57,215 nucleotides of DNA from an uncultured Oxalobacteraceae bacterium (GTDB lineage: Bacteria; Pseudomonadota; Gammaproteobacteria; Burkholderiales; Burkholderiaceae). The position numbers and the translations under genes were made by a program. Numbering within the stretch: the first letter of the stretch is position 1; the number at the start of each line of letters is the position of its first letter. Below the pieces are notes generated by a model. It made no database searches and was not told where the DNA came from. It saw nothing but the letters and a program-made list of their open reading frames with translations. The DNA lies in assembly GCA_946480015.1 (NCBI GenBank), contig CAMLIL010000029.1, positions 1 to 57,215 on the forward strand, written 5' to 3'. Shown here one piece after another: positions 26,319 to 35,382 of this stretch.

Positions 26319-27911
26319 TTAACCGCGCAGCAGGGCCAGCACGCCGTTCGGCAGCGAGTTAGCCTGGGCCAAGATCGCGGTACCGGCCTGTTGCAGGATC
26401 TGGCCGCGGGTCATGTTCGCGGTTTCTGCGGCAAAGTCGGTGTCCTGAATGCGGCTACGGGAAGCCGACAGGTTTTCCGTGGTCGTTTGCAGGTTCGAGA
26501 TGGTCGAAGCGAAACGGTTCTGGATCGCACCCAGCGAAGCGCGGTTGCTGTTGATCGAGGTCAGCGCGGCATCGATGGTCAGCAGGGCCTTGTTGGCGCC
26601 GTCAACGGTGCTCACGTCGATGGAAGCAACGCTGTTCAGTTTGCTGCCGACGCTGGTGCCGGTACCCAGAACGGTCGAGTCGCTGCCGGCGGTGCCCGCA
26701 GCGGTGGTGCCTGCTGGGGTGCCGGCGATCGAGAAGCCGCTGTCGGACGAGAACGATACCGAACCGCCGACGGTCACGCCAGTTGTACTAATGTCCACGC
26801 CAGTACCTTGAGTGGCAGCAGTGGCGCCGATCGCCGCCACAGTGTCGGCGCCGCGCAGTTGTGCGGCGGGCGAAACGTTACCGGCGCCGCCCGAGAGGCC
26901 GACGTCAGCTGCGGTCGTCGCGATCTGGATGTCGTTACCAGCGCTCTCGGAAAGTTCCAGTTCCTTGGTGCCGGCCGAGGTCAGCTTGATGCTGGCGGTC
27001 ACGCCGGTGGTGTTGCTCTGGGCGTTGACTGCTTGGGCCAGGGCCGACAGATCGCCGCCCACTACCGATGCCGAGATCGTCACTGGCTGTGAGTTAGCGT
27101 TGTTGGCCACCGAGTTCGACCCGCGCAGGGTGAACTGCACTGCACCGTCGACGATGCCGGAAATGGTGGCCTTGGTCGATGCCTGAGCTTGCACGCCGCT
27201 GGTGCCGCTCTGGGCGTTGACGTTGGCGGCAATTTTCTTGGCCGAGTCGCCATCGCCAACCGAGACGTTGGTGGTGATGCCCGCACCCGAGCTGATCTGC
27301 AGGACCTGGGCGGTTACCAGGTTGGCGGTGGTAGTTGATGCCTGGCTGATCGACGTGGCGTTGATTGGCGTAGCAGCGGTGCCGCCTTCCAAGGTGTTGT
27401 TGCCGATGTCCGAAGAACGGGCGCTGGCCACGCCGATATTGATGGTCTGGTTGGCGTTGGCGCCGACCTGGAACTGGGTCGAGGTCATGCTGCCGTCCAG
27501 AACGTTCTGGCCGTTGAACTGAGTGGTGTTGGCGACGCGGTCGAGTTCCTGGGTCAGGGCGGTGACTTCGTTGTTGATCGATTTGCGGTCGCTGTCGGAG
27601 TTGCTGCCGTTGGCGGACTGCACAGCCAGTTCGCGGACACGTTGCAGCAGGTCGCCTGCAGTGCTCAAGCCGCCCTCAGCCGTCTGGGCCAGCGAGATAC
27701 CGTCATTGGCGTTACGGGCCGCTTGATTGTTACCGCGGATTTGCGAGGTGAAACGCTCGGAAATCGCCAGACCGGCAGCATCGTCTTTTGCGCTGTTGAT
27801 GCGCAGGCCGGACGACAGGCGCTGCATCGACGTTGCCAAGGCGCTTTGCGACTGGTTCAGGTTACGCTGCGAGTTAAGGGAAGCGATGTTGGTATTGATA
27901 TTTGCGGCCAT
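26319..27911 (-). CDS. fliC: FliC, flagellin
   Basis: 530 residues from the ATG at 27911, giving the standard flagellin N-terminus [20 protein letters not shown]. The D0/D1 parts are at both ends: [20 protein letters not shown] near 30-50 and [40 protein letters not shown] at the end (LLRG). Between about 190 and 430 lies a Thr/Ser/Ala/Gly-rich variable domain exposed on the filament. Flagellin is exported with FliS. It has its own sigma-28 promoter and double terminator. Confidence 0.97.
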   Translation of the reverse strand: MAANINTNIASLNSQRNLNQSQSALATSMQRLSSGLRINSAKDDAAGLAISERFTSQIRGNNQAARNANDGISLAQTAEGGLSTAGDLLQRVRELAVQSANGSNSDSDRKSINNEVTALTQELDRVANTTQFNGQNVLDGSMTSTQFQVGANANQTINIGVASARSSDIGNNTLEGGTAATPINATSISQASTTTANLVTAQVLQISSGAGITTNVSVGDGDSAKKIAANVNAQSGTSGVQAQASTKATISGIVDGAVQFTLRGSNSVANNANSQPVTISASVVGGDLSALAQAVNAQSNTTGVTASIKLTSAGTKELELSESAGNDIQIATTAADVGLSGGAGNVSPAAQLRGADTVAAIGATAATQGTGVDISTTGVTVGGSVSFSSDSGFSIAGTPAGTTAAGTAGSDSTVLGTGTSVGSKLNSVASIDVSTVDGANKALLTIDAALTSINSNRASLGAIQNRFASTISNLQTTTENLSASRSRIQDTDFAAETANMTRGQILQQAGTAILAQANSLPNGVLALLRG

Positions 27912-28096
27912 GTTGTTTCTCCAAACTGGTATTTCGGGGCGGGCGATGTGCCACAGTTCACCTTGGTCTGTCACGCTGTTCCGTGACAATCAAACCGCAG
28001 TTGAATCAGGTAACGGAGCGTGTTTGAAAAAGTTGATGGAGAAAAACAGAATTTATTTTCAGTGCGCGCACTCAAGCGTCCCATCCCGGTCCCGCT

Positions 28097-28123
28097 TAAA
28101 CGACCGGGTCGGGCGGAACTTGA
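28097..28123 (-). promoter_or_regulatory. Probable sigma-28 promoter of fliC
   Basis: On the minus strand TCAAGTTC, 11 bases, then GTCGTTTA. The -35 element matches six of eight and the -10 five of eight of the sigma-28 consensus, with exact spacing and the same TCAAGT start as the fliD promoter. The start of fliC is about 186 bases downstream, so a long leader would be transcribed. Confidence 0.65.
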
Positions 28124-28152
28124 GGGTGAAAAAAAATATTTTTCGCCCTCAA
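28120..28152. terminator. Long AT-rich inverted repeat between the PEP-CTERM gene and fliC
   Basis: TTGAGGG pairs with CCCTCAA, the stem continuing through a T-G pair into GAAAAA/TTTTTC, about 13-14 bp in all with a five-base loop. It lies after the stop of the PEP-CTERM gene on the minus strand and could end its transcript. Its edge overlaps the -35 element of the fliC promoter, so a regulatory role is also possible. Confidence 0.55.
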
Positions 28153-28243
28153 TTCGGGGGATGGAAACGCCGCACGGGTGACGTTTCTCTGCCAGTTTTG
28201 CAAGAAACTGGGGGCCGCGGGGACGACGGTGGGGGGCGGTCGA

Positions 28244-28873
28244 TCAAACCGGCTTGCGGCGGCGCGCGGCGGCGATCCCTGCGATGCCCAAGCCGAGCAG
28301 CAGCAGCGATGCAGGCTCAGGTACGCCGACCGCTGGCGGCAGTACTGCATCGCTCACGTTCAGGATGTCCAGCGCCCAGAAGGACGTGCGGTGGTCGCCC
28401 GTGTCATCGATGAAGCCGTTGCGGAAATTCTGGTTGGACACACCGTCGAAAGTGAAGCCATCGGCCAAGTTGCCGATCGCATAATTGTCGTACTGGGAGA
28501 TCGCAACCGTGTAGGTGCCCGGCCCCATGGCCGTCAGCATGTACGTGTCCCAGCACTTTCCGGTCACGGCGTCTGCGGCCACCATGGAGCAGCCGCCATC
28601 GTCGTTGTAGCTCACGGCCGTGCCGTTCGAGTCGAACACGGCCAGGATCGGGTCGAAACCGCCACGGGCGATGGTGTCACCGCCGGCGTTGACGCCGCCG
28701 GCATAGGACCAGCTGCGAATACCGATGGTCGGCCACCAGGAACTCACGGTGAAGTTGATCTTTTGAACGTCGTTGTCGTTGGCGAACGAGCCTGTGAACG
28801 AGAATACGTTGGCGTGTGCGGAGGCGGCTGCCAAAGTCAGTGCGAAGAGTGCAGCAATGGAGTTTAATTTCAT
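28244..28873 (-). CDS. PEP-CTERM exported protein (DVUA0089-like)
   Basis: 209 residues. It has a signal peptide (1-21, cleavage after SAHA-N) and a beta-rich domain with FSFTGSFANDNDVQKINFTV, GGFDPILAVFDSNGTAVSYN and GPGTYTVAISQYDNYA. This pattern is shared with the DVUA0089 family. The C-terminal sorting signal is textbook: VPEPASLLLLGLGIAGI followed by AAARRRKPV. Such proteins are processed by exosortase and released to the surface or exopolysaccharide layer, and need exosortase genes elsewhere. It lies upstream of fliC on the same strand, separated by a long hairpin. Neighbourhood to flagellin may be incidental. Confidence 0.88.
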   Translation of the reverse strand: MKLNSIAALFALTLAAASAHANVFSFTGSFANDNDVQKINFTVSSWWPTIGIRSWSYAGGVNAGGDTIARGGFDPILAVFDSNGTAVSYNDDGGCSMVAADAVTGKCWDTYMLTAMGPGTYTVAISQYDNYAIGNLADGFTFDGVSNQNFRNGFIDDTGDHRTSFWALDILNVSDAVLPPAVGVPEPASLLLLGLGIAGIAAARRRKPV

Positions 28874-29202
28874 GTTTTCTATGCGAAGAGGGTTAGAACA
28901 GCCGCCTGTTACCTATGTTGTCGAGAATTCAGTGCGAAGGTTCCGCCTTGCAAAACCGGCGGCATTGCCAGCCAGCGTGCAGAATGGTGGGGGGGTTTCT
29001 AAAATACACTTTTCATGATTGAAATTGCAAATTATAGTGCAACTAGGAAACTATAGCGCGGGGGCAAGTTACCAGCAATAAGCGAGTATGCGTCAATGTC
29101 GCGATCATCGATCAAGACGCATGGGGACGTTGCATGAGATCACGGCCGGCGATGTCGCGCGCCGTCCGGGACCTTGAACATAGAACTGACGAGGATGGTT
29201 GA
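28874..29202. other. Intergenic region between the GGDEF gene and the PEP-CTERM gene
   Basis: 329 bases without a supported gene. The part near 29000-29060 is AT-rich. On the minus strand TTGCAA (29030-29025), an 18-base spacer and TATTTT (29006-29001) form a weak sigma-70-like promoter about 130 bases upstream of the PEP-CTERM gene. No terminator for the GGDEF gene was recognised. Low certainty. Confidence 0.4.
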
Positions 29203-30783
29203 CTACTCGGCGATGACGACGCGGTTCTTGCCGCTTTGCTTGGCCTGGTACATGGCCTTGTCGGCGCGTCCGATCAGGCTGGCCTGTTCTTCGTTGGGCA
29301 CGCGCAGCGCCACCCCGGCCGAGAAGGTGATCAGGAGTTTTTCGTTCTCATGCATGAAAAAGTGCTTGGTCAGTTCGCGCTGCAGCCGGGTCATGGTCTG
29401 GAATGCCGCTTCCACCGCGGTTTCCGGCAGCAGGATGACGAATTCCTCGCCGCCGAAGCGGGCGATCACGTCCATCGAGCGCAGCGTGTCCTTGACGATC
29501 TTGACCAGGTGCTTGAGCGCGGCGTCCCCGGCCAGGTGGCCGTGGGTGTCGTTGAGGCGCTTGAAGTCGTCCAGGTCGAGGATGGCGATGCACAGGGGCG
29601 TGCCGCGCCGGTCGGAGCGGGCGGTTTCGCGCTCGAACACATCGTCCAGGCCGCGCCGGTTCAGGCTGCCGGTGAGCTGGTCTTCGCGCACCAGCTCGCT
29701 CATATGCTGCAGCTTGGCTTCGAGCGCGTGGATGCGCTGCTCGGCTTCCTGCACTTCCTGGCGCGCCAGGATCATGCGGTCGCGCGACTTGAGCGCTTCG
29801 GTCTGCACGATGCGGGTTTCGCGCAGCACGTCGTCGAGGATGGCGTTGAGCTCGATGATGTTCTGGGCGTGGCTGATTTTTTCCGAAAAGCCGCCGATTT
29901 TCTCGTGGAAGTCGCCGGTGGTGGTGGCAACCGAACTGAGACGGTCGATGAAGGTCATCATCATGTTCTTGACCGTCAGCTTGACGTCCGACAGGCTGTG
30001 CTTGAGCTGGCTCTGCTTGTAAATGACTTCCTTCAGGCTGCGGGTAGCGTCTTCCAGCGCGCGCTGGTCGAGCGGGCCGGCAATCAGGTCTTGCACGGCG
30101 TCGATCTGGCCGCGCAGCCAGCTGTCGTCGTCGAGCAATTCGCTGACGTTTTCCAGCAGCAGTTTAAATAGGCGCAGCAGCAATTCCTGCTGCTCGGCCA
30201 CGTCGCCGCTCTTGATTTCGATCTGATAGCACAGCTGTTTCAGGCGCAGGGCGATCTCGTTGAGCGCGTCTTCGGTGTGGGCGCTCTTGACGGCCGCGCC
30301 CAGCGATTCGGCTTCGGTCACCAGCGCCGGCGAGCCGGACAGGAGCGAAGCGACCGCAAACGTCAGGGTGCGGCTGAGCAGGTCGCGCAATTGCTTCGAT
30401 TCGGCGCCTTCGCTCAGCATGGCCAGTTCGATCCCGCCAGCCGACGGCGTTTTGCGGAAATGCTTTTCCACCAGCTGCGACAGACTGCGCGCATAGCCGT
30501 CCCAGTCGCGCGTTTTGACGGCGCGGTTGAAGCGGCGGCCGAAATCGGCCAGGTCGCCCGGGGTGTCGGCCAGGCGCGTGGCGAAGCCGCTCAGCACGTT
30601 TTCGGCGCCATCATCGGCCGGCGCAGCCGGCTCGGCCGGTTCGGTGATGCCGGCGATTTCATTGTAGATGTCCCGATAGGCCGACGGGGTCGGTGCGACG
30701 CGGCGCGCAGCCAGGCGCCGAAATGCTTCGCGTGCAATATCGGCGGGATTCTGACCGGACGGAGTGACGGGTGGGGTAGCCAT
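29203..30783 (-). CDS. GGDEF-domain diguanylate cyclase
   Basis: 526 residues, no signal peptide or membrane helix. The N-terminal 340 residues are a helical region that I do not recognise beyond its presence in other GGDEF proteins of this group. A coiled coil (about 335-365, QEAEQRIHALEAKLQHMSEL) leads into the GGDEF domain (about 366-526). The active-site motif is GGEEF at 444-448, and RSMD at 435-438, five residues before it, is a complete inhibitory I-site. The enzyme should make c-di-GMP and be subject to product inhibition. It lies 114 bases downstream of the response-regulator gene on the same strand and in the same cluster as ycgR. Confidence 0.93.
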   Translation of the reverse strand: MATPPVTPSGQNPADIAREAFRRLAARRVAPTPSAYRDIYNEIAGITEPAEPAAPADDGAENVLSGFATRLADTPGDLADFGRRFNRAVKTRDWDGYARSLSQLVEKHFRKTPSAGGIELAMLSEGAESKQLRDLLSRTLTFAVASLLSGSPALVTEAESLGAAVKSAHTEDALNEIALRLKQLCYQIEIKSGDVAEQQELLLRLFKLLLENVSELLDDDSWLRGQIDAVQDLIAGPLDQRALEDATRSLKEVIYKQSQLKHSLSDVKLTVKNMMMTFIDRLSSVATTTGDFHEKIGGFSEKISHAQNIIELNAILDDVLRETRIVQTEALKSRDRMILARQEVQEAEQRIHALEAKLQHMSELVREDQLTGSLNRRGLDDVFERETARSDRRGTPLCIAILDLDDFKRLNDTHGHLAGDAALKHLVKIVKDTLRSMDVIARFGGEEFVILLPETAVEAAFQTMTRLQRELTKHFFMHENEKLLITFSAGVALRVPNEEQASLIGRADKAMYQAKQSGKNRVVIAE

Positions 30784-30794
30784 GCTTAAACAAA

Positions 30795-30835
30795 TGCCTC
30801 GGTAGTCGCTTGATTATACGAATGATAATCGGATT
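30795..30835 (-). promoter_or_regulatory. Possible sigma-70 promoter of the GGDEF gene
   Basis: On the minus strand a perfect -10 TATAAT lies at 30818-30813, about 30 bases before the ATG at 30783. A weak -35 (AAAACA) sits 17 bases upstream. The -10 is convincing, the -35 is not. Confidence 0.4.
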
Positions 30836-30860
30836 TGTTTTCTGCCATGGGCGGATTAGG

Positions 30861-30886
30861 GCCGAAAAAGCATCTTACTTTTCGGC
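30861..30886 (-). terminator. Hairpin terminator after the response-regulator gene
   Basis: GCCGAAAA and TTTTCGGC form an 8-bp perfect stem with a ten-base loop, starting about ten bases after the stop at 30898. The T-run lies in the descending arm rather than after it. It probably ends the kinase/regulator transcript before the GGDEF gene. Confidence 0.55.
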
Positions 30887-30897
30887 ATTAAATGGTG

Positions 30898-31545
30898 CTA
30901 TTCAATCAGCTGATTCTTGATCGCGTAGTGGGTCAGTTCGGCACTGTTTTTCAGCTTCATTTTGGCCAGCAGGCGGGCGCGGTATTCGCTGATGGTCTTG
31001 ACCGACAGCGACAGTTCGCGCGCGATGTCGGAGACGGTCTTGCCGGAGGCGATCATGGTCAGGGTCTGGTATTCCCGGTCCGACAGGGTGTCGTGCAGGG
31101 CCGCTTCGTGGTTTTCGCCGACGGCGGCGGCCAGTTCCTGGGCCAGCGCGGCGCTGACGTATTTTTGTCCGGCCGCTACCTGGCGAATGGCCGTCACCAG
31201 TTCCTTGGGCGCACTCTGCTTGGTCATATAGCCGGCCGCGCCGGCCTTGAGCGAGCGGATCGCGTACTGGTCTTCGCGGTGCATGGACAGCATCAGCACG
31301 GCCGTTTCCGGGCGCTCCTTCTTGACCTGCTTGAGCACTTCGATGCCGCTCTTGTCGGGCAGGGAAATGTCGAGCAGCATGACGTGGCATTTGGACTTGC
31401 GGAACAGCTTGATGGCGTCGACGCCGGTCTCGGCCTCGCCCGCGACGATGATGTCGGGCGAATCGCCCAGAATCTGCTTCAGGCCTTCGCGCACAATGGC
31501 GTGGTCGTCGGCAATAAAAACGCGGATGGTAGCTTTTTCGGTCAT
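30898..31545 (-). CDS. NarL/LuxR-type response regulator
   Basis: 215 residues from the ATG at 31545, which overlaps the sensor kinase stop by four bases. The receiver domain (about 6-122) has the acidic pair in VFIADDHAIVREGL and the phosphoacceptor Asp in VMLLDISLPDKSG. The C-terminal LuxR helix-turn-helix (about 150-212) reads LSDREYQTLTMIASGKTVSD and SLSVKTISEYRARLLAKMKL. It should be phosphorylated by the overlapping kinase and bind DNA. The target genes are unknown; motility or c-di-GMP genes nearby are candidates by position only. Confidence 0.93.
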   Translation of the reverse strand: MTEKATIRVFIADDHAIVREGLKQILGDSPDIIVAGEAETGVDAIKLFRKSKCHVMLLDISLPDKSGIEVLKQVKKERPETAVLMLSMHREDQYAIRSLKAGAAGYMTKQSAPKELVTAIRQVAAGQKYVSAALAQELAAAVGENHEAALHDTLSDREYQTLTMIASGKTVSDIARELSLSVKTISEYRARLLAKMKLKNSAELTHYAIKNQLIE

Positions 31546-32624
31546 TGTTCTTGTGGTTGGCGTTGCAGCTTGATGTCGATGGTCACGATCGTGCCACCTC
31601 CCTCGGCGGGCGATAAGCTCATGGTTCCGCCCAGCGCGGCGGCGCGTTCGCTCATGCCGCGCAGGCCGAACGATTGCGGCTTGCGGCGGTCGCCCGGCGC
31701 GATGCCGCCGCCGTTGTCGGCGATCGACAGGCGCAGCTGGCCACCGCGGCGTTGCAGGCGCACCGCCACACGGCTGGCCTTGGCATGCTTGGCGATATTG
31801 GTCAGCGCTTCCTGAAAGATGCGGAACAGTGCGGTGGCATGGTCGCCGGGCAGGTCGATGTCGGTGTCGTCGCAGGTAAAGCTGCAGGCGATGCCCATCT
31901 GTTTTTCGAATTCGCGCGCCTGCCATTCCAGCGCCGGCACGATGCCCAGGTCGAGCATGGAGGGCCGCAGGTCGAGCGAGATGCGGTGCACCGATTCGAT
32001 ACTGCGGTCGACCAGCGCGTCGACATAGGCGGCCTTGTCGGCCAGCTGGGGCTGGTCCGGCGGCAGGCGCTTGACCAGCATGGCCAGCGCCATTTTGATG
32101 GCAGTCAGATTGCCGCCCAGGTCATCGTGGATTTCGCGCGCGATGCGGGTGCGTTCCTGTTCCTTGACGTTTTCGATGTGCGCGGTCAGCTCGGCCAGGC
32201 GGGCGCGCGAGCGCAGCACTTCCTGCTGCTCGAGTTTGCTGGCGGTGATATTGGTCATGATGCCCTCCCACTGGACGCCGCCGGCGATGGCGCGCGGGGT
32301 CGAGCGCAAATTGATCCACTTGATGTCGTTCCACTCGGCGATGGTGATCTTGCCTTCCCAGTTCCAGGTGGCCATGTCGCGCGCCGAGTCGCGCATCGTG
32401 TCCAGGTAGCGCTGGCGGTCTTCCTCGACGATCAAGTCGAGAAAGCGTTGTGGCGCGGCATGCAGCTCGGCGGCGGACAGGCCCAGCAGGGCGGCGCAGC
32501 CTTCGCTGAGATAGGGAAACGCCACCGTGCCGTCGTCGCGCAGCACGAACTGATACACCAGCCCCGGGGTGTTGCTGACGAAGGCTTGCACGACTTCGGC
32601 AAGACTGGGCGGGGCTGGGCTCAT
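31542..32624 (-). CDS. PAS-containing NarX-type sensor histidine kinase
   Basis: 360 residues from the ATG at 32624. There are no membrane helices, so it is cytoplasmic. A PAS domain (about 15-125) begins AFVSNTPGLVYQFVLRDDG and ends with the PAC-like WEGIMTNITASKLEQQEV. The HisKA_3 dimerisation domain has the phosphoacceptor His in ARIAREIHDDLGGNLTAIK. The HATPase domain shows FRIFQEALTNIAKHAKASRV, ADNGGGI and SFGLRGMSERAAALGGTM. It pairs with the downstream regulator by a four-base stop/start overlap. The ligand is unknown. Confidence 0.93.
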   Translation of the reverse strand: MSPAPPSLAEVVQAFVSNTPGLVYQFVLRDDGTVAFPYLSEGCAALLGLSAAELHAAPQRFLDLIVEEDRQRYLDTMRDSARDMATWNWEGKITIAEWNDIKWINLRSTPRAIAGGVQWEGIMTNITASKLEQQEVLRSRARLAELTAHIENVKEQERTRIAREIHDDLGGNLTAIKMALAMLVKRLPPDQPQLADKAAYVDALVDRSIESVHRISLDLRPSMLDLGIVPALEWQAREFEKQMGIACSFTCDDTDIDLPGDHATALFRIFQEALTNIAKHAKASRVAVRLQRRGGQLRLSIADNGGGIAPGDRRKPQSFGLRGMSERAAALGGTMSLSPAEGGGTIVTIDIKLQRQPQEQ

Positions 32625-32689
32625 GAATGTTTCGCACTTGGAAATGATGGTGAGAATCATACGGCAAATGAGCCGGGCCCAACAGGGAT

Positions 32690-33292
32690 TCAGCGTGGAC
32701 GGCGGCGTGCGCGCCACAGTGCGCGAAAGCGTTTGAACAGGCGCGCCGGGCGGCTGCCGTGGCGGCTGCCGAAAGGATGGGCCGGGCGCAGGCGCTCGCG
32801 CAGGCCGCGCATGGCCGCGCGCATCAGGGCCGACAGCATGCTGACGCGGCGCCAGGGGCGGGTGGCTTTCAGGCGGGCGATCCAATCGTCCTTGATGCGC
32901 ATGAAGGCGTTGTGCCAGCGCGCGAACCAGGGCAGCGACAGCAGGGTGGGACGGGTCAGGCTGTACAGGCGCGCCACCACCGCGGCGCCGCCGATCTTGG
33001 CCGCGAGGATCACGGCCACGCCGGAAAAGGCGTGGCCGCTGGCGATGGCGATCAGGGCCAGCACCTTGACGGGAAAGAGCAAAACGGCCGGCAGCACGAA
33101 GGCGGCCAGGGCCGCGTAGGGCGACAGGCGGCTGATGCGCTGTTCCAGCGCATGCAGGGGCGGCCAGCCGGCGATGAAGCGGATCAGTGCGAGGCCGACG
33201 TCCCAGCACCATTCCTCGATCAGCAGAATGATGGCGGCGAGATAGATCAGCGGCGCAAGCAGCCTGCTGCGCCATGTGGCAGGTCGGGTCAT
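32690..33292 (-). CDS. Small membrane protein of unknown function
   Basis: 200 residues. There are two or three hydrophobic segments: about 12-40 (LLAPLIYLAAIILLIEEWCW), 58-85 and 85-105 (YAALAAFVLPAVLLFPVKVL, FSGVAVILAAKIGGAAVVA). A strongly basic C-terminal tail follows (many Arg from 115 on, ending RARRRPR). I do not assign it a named family, though similar proteins are common in Burkholderiales. It is divergent from greB with a 66-base gap, and 65 bases upstream of the kinase gene on the same strand. Confidence 0.72.
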   Translation of the reverse strand: MTRPATWRSRLLAPLIYLAAIILLIEEWCWDVGLALIRFIAGWPPLHALEQRISRLSPYAALAAFVLPAVLLFPVKVLALIAIASGHAFSGVAVILAAKIGGAAVVARLYSLTRPTLLSLPWFARWHNAFMRIKDDWIARLKATRPWRRVSMLSALMRAAMRGLRERLRPAHPFGSRHGSRPARLFKRFRALWRARRRPR

Positions 33293-33358
33293 TCGTCTCC
33301 GTTCTTATTTAATTTGTTGATATCTTGGCGACCGTCGCCAAGCCGTTACAATACCCCG

Positions 33359-33928
33359 ATGAACAAAGCCTTTGTCAAAGAATCGGACAGCGACGACGAT
33401 GACGCCGAAGCGCTGGCGCTCGCGCAGGCGATTCCGGCCGGATCGAAAAACTATATTACGCCGGCCGGTTACCAGCGCATCAAGGACGAACTGCTGCAGC
33501 TGATCGACGTCGAGCGCCCCGAAATCGTCAGGATCGTGCACTGGGCCGCGTCCAACGGCGACCGCTCCGAAAACGGCGACTATATCTACGGCAAGAAGCG
33601 CCTGCGCGAAATTGACCGGCGCATCCGCTTCCTGACCAAGCGCATGGACTCGGCCGCCGTGGTCGATCCGAGCGTGCATTACGGCAACGACCAGATATTC
33701 TTCGGCGCCACCGTGACCTATGCCAACCGGGCCGGTCAGGAGCACACCGTGACCATCGTCGGCATCGACGAGCTTGATCCCCTGAAGGGCAAGATCAGCT
33801 GGGTGTCGCCGGTGGCGCGCGCGCTGACCAAGGCGCGCGAAGGCGACACGATCACCCTGCAGACCCCGCTGGGGCCGGAAGAACTCGATGTGCTGAGCGT
33901 GAGCTACCCGCCGCCCGCCGAGGATTGA
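33359..33928 (+). CDS. greB: GreB, transcription elongation factor
   Basis: 189 residues from the ATG at 33359. An acidic N-terminal extension (SDSDDDDAEALALAQ) precedes the Gre coiled coil: ITPAGYQRIKDELLQLIDVE, then ENGDYIYGKKRLREIDRRIR, which is GreB-like rather than GreA-like. The C-terminal FKBP-like domain ends VARALTKAREGDTITLQTP. GreB enters the RNA polymerase secondary channel and stimulates cleavage of backtracked RNA. The 26-residue acidic extension is longer than in E. coli GreB. Confidence 0.95.
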   Translation: MNKAFVKESDSDDDDAEALALAQAIPAGSKNYITPAGYQRIKDELLQLIDVERPEIVRIVHWAASNGDRSENGDYIYGKKRLREIDRRIRFLTKRMDSAAVVDPSVHYGNDQIFFGATVTYANRAGQEHTVTIVGIDELDPLKGKISWVSPVARALTKAREGDTITLQTPLGPEELDVLSVSYPPPAED

Positions 33929-33953
33929 ATTCTCATTGTTAAGCGAGTTGTCG

Positions 33954-35276
33954 ATGTCGATAGTCAATACCAGTTTGAACCACCAGTTGCGCGTACCGCT
34001 GGCAGCCGAAATCCATTCGCGTCCGTCGCTGCGCTTGATCGGGCCGGAAACCTTGACCCACCTGGCCGTGTACACGCGCGACACCGCCAGCGTGGATGAC
34101 GATCACGGCCCGGTCCAGCACGCGCTGCTGGCGGCGCTGTGCCAGTATTTCGGCGTGTCCGGGCCGAGCAGCGACGCCAGGTATTTTTTCCACGACTTCG
34201 GCAATTTCCGGCTGCAGTGGGAAGCCCACACCGAGTTCGCCACCTACACGTTTGCCGAGCATCACGGGCAAATTTTGCCGCTCGATACAGGATTCGACCT
34301 GGTGCCGCTGCGCCATGTGCCGGCCAAATGGCTGGAAGCGCTGACCGGCAAGGTGCTGGTGGCCACGCACGTGTTGCTGCAGCACAGTGCCGAAACCCTG
34401 GCCGACATGCGCGCGGCGTTCGGCGGTAATTTGCTCGTTGGTAGCGACAGCCAGAGCTTTGCGCGCGTGTGGACCGATTTCGCCATCGCCCCGGACGGCT
34501 TCGGCCGGGTGGTGGTGCAGGATCTGGGCATGCAGTATCAGCAAGCCGGCCGCCTGGTGCAGCGGGTGCTGGAAGTGGAGACCTACCGCATGATGGCGCT
34601 GCTGGGCTTGCCGCACGCGCAGCAGGCCGCGCCCGTGCTCAATGCGATCGAGGCCGAGCTGGTGCGCCTGTCGGCCGGCATGACCGATTCGACCGATGAG
34701 GATGCGGCCGCCGCCAGCAGCGACGAGCGCGTCTTGCTGCAACAGATTACCGCGCTGGCGGCGCGCATGGAAAAGCTGGCGCTGGAAAACAGTTACCGCT
34801 TCGCCGCCTCCAAAGCGTACTGGCGGCTGGTGCAGGCGCGTATCGACGAGCTGCGCGAAACCCGTATCCCGGGTGTGCCGACCATCCGCGAATTCATGGA
34901 CCGGCGCCTGGCGCCGGCGATGAATACCTGCGAATCGATGGTGCGCCGGCAGGAAGAGCTGGCCGGCCGGATCGCGCGCACCAACGACCTGCTCAGGACG
35001 CGGGTGGGCATCGTGCAGGAGCAGCAGAACCGGCGCATCCTGGAGTCGCTCAACAAGCGCGCGGCCCAGCAGCTGCGTCTGCAGCAGGCGGTCGAGGGCT
35101 TGTCGGTGGTGGCGATTTCCTACTACTCGATCGGGCTGGTCAGCTATGCCGCCAAGGGACTCAAGATTGCCGGGGTGCCGCTGAACCCGGAGTTGACGAC
35201 CAGTATCATGATCCCGGTCGTGCTGGGCGTGGTCTGGCTGGGCTTGCGGCGCATGCATCACCACGTGCGGCGCTAA
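33954..35276 (+). CDS. DUF3422 family protein
   Basis: 440 residues from the ATG at 33954 (a TTG six codons earlier is less likely). The N-terminus LRVPLAAEIHSRPSLRLIGP and the following TFAEHHGQILPLDTGFDL fit the DUF3422 family. A helical middle region (about 255-370) is followed by two membrane helices near the C-terminus (about 385-405 and 412-432), so most of the protein is probably cytoplasmic. The function of the family is not known. It follows greB by 25 bases and is likely cotranscribed. Confidence 0.85.
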   Translation: MSIVNTSLNHQLRVPLAAEIHSRPSLRLIGPETLTHLAVYTRDTASVDDDHGPVQHALLAALCQYFGVSGPSSDARYFFHDFGNFRLQWEAHTEFATYTFAEHHGQILPLDTGFDLVPLRHVPAKWLEALTGKVLVATHVLLQHSAETLADMRAAFGGNLLVGSDSQSFARVWTDFAIAPDGFGRVVVQDLGMQYQQAGRLVQRVLEVETYRMMALLGLPHAQQAAPVLNAIEAELVRLSAGMTDSTDEDAAAASSDERVLLQQITALAARMEKLALENSYRFAASKAYWRLVQARIDELRETRIPGVPTIREFMDRRLAPAMNTCESMVRRQEELAGRIARTNDLLRTRVGIVQEQQNRRILESLNKRAAQQLRLQQAVEGLSVVAISYYSIGLVSYAAKGLKIAGVPLNPELTTSIMIPVVLGVVWLGLRRMHHHVRR

Positions 35277-35362
35277 ATTGTGCCCGCAGGGGCGCTTTCG
35301 TCCCTCGTTCCAGGATTACACATCACCGATGTTGTCCTCACGAGAACGACGGCCTGGACTCG

Positions 35363-35382
35363 CGCTCGACCGGGTCACGCCG
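35363..35382 (-). repeat. Displaced copy of the spoT 3' end (left border of mntA-hepT)
   Basis: CGCTCGACCGGGTCACGCCG here matches 36056-36076 (end of spoT) except for one missing C. On the minus strand, restoring that base would encode GVTRVERE followed by SRPSFS and a stop, against GVTRVERERT in spoT. The hepT stop codon (35377-35375) lies inside it. It is best read as the original spoT 3' end left behind by insertion of mntA-hepT. Confidence 0.65.

Noticed and set aside
28920..29000. TGGCA and TTGCA elements upstream of the PEP-CTERM gene suggesting a sigma-54 promoter
   Set aside because: The GG to GC distance is 16 instead of 10 bases.
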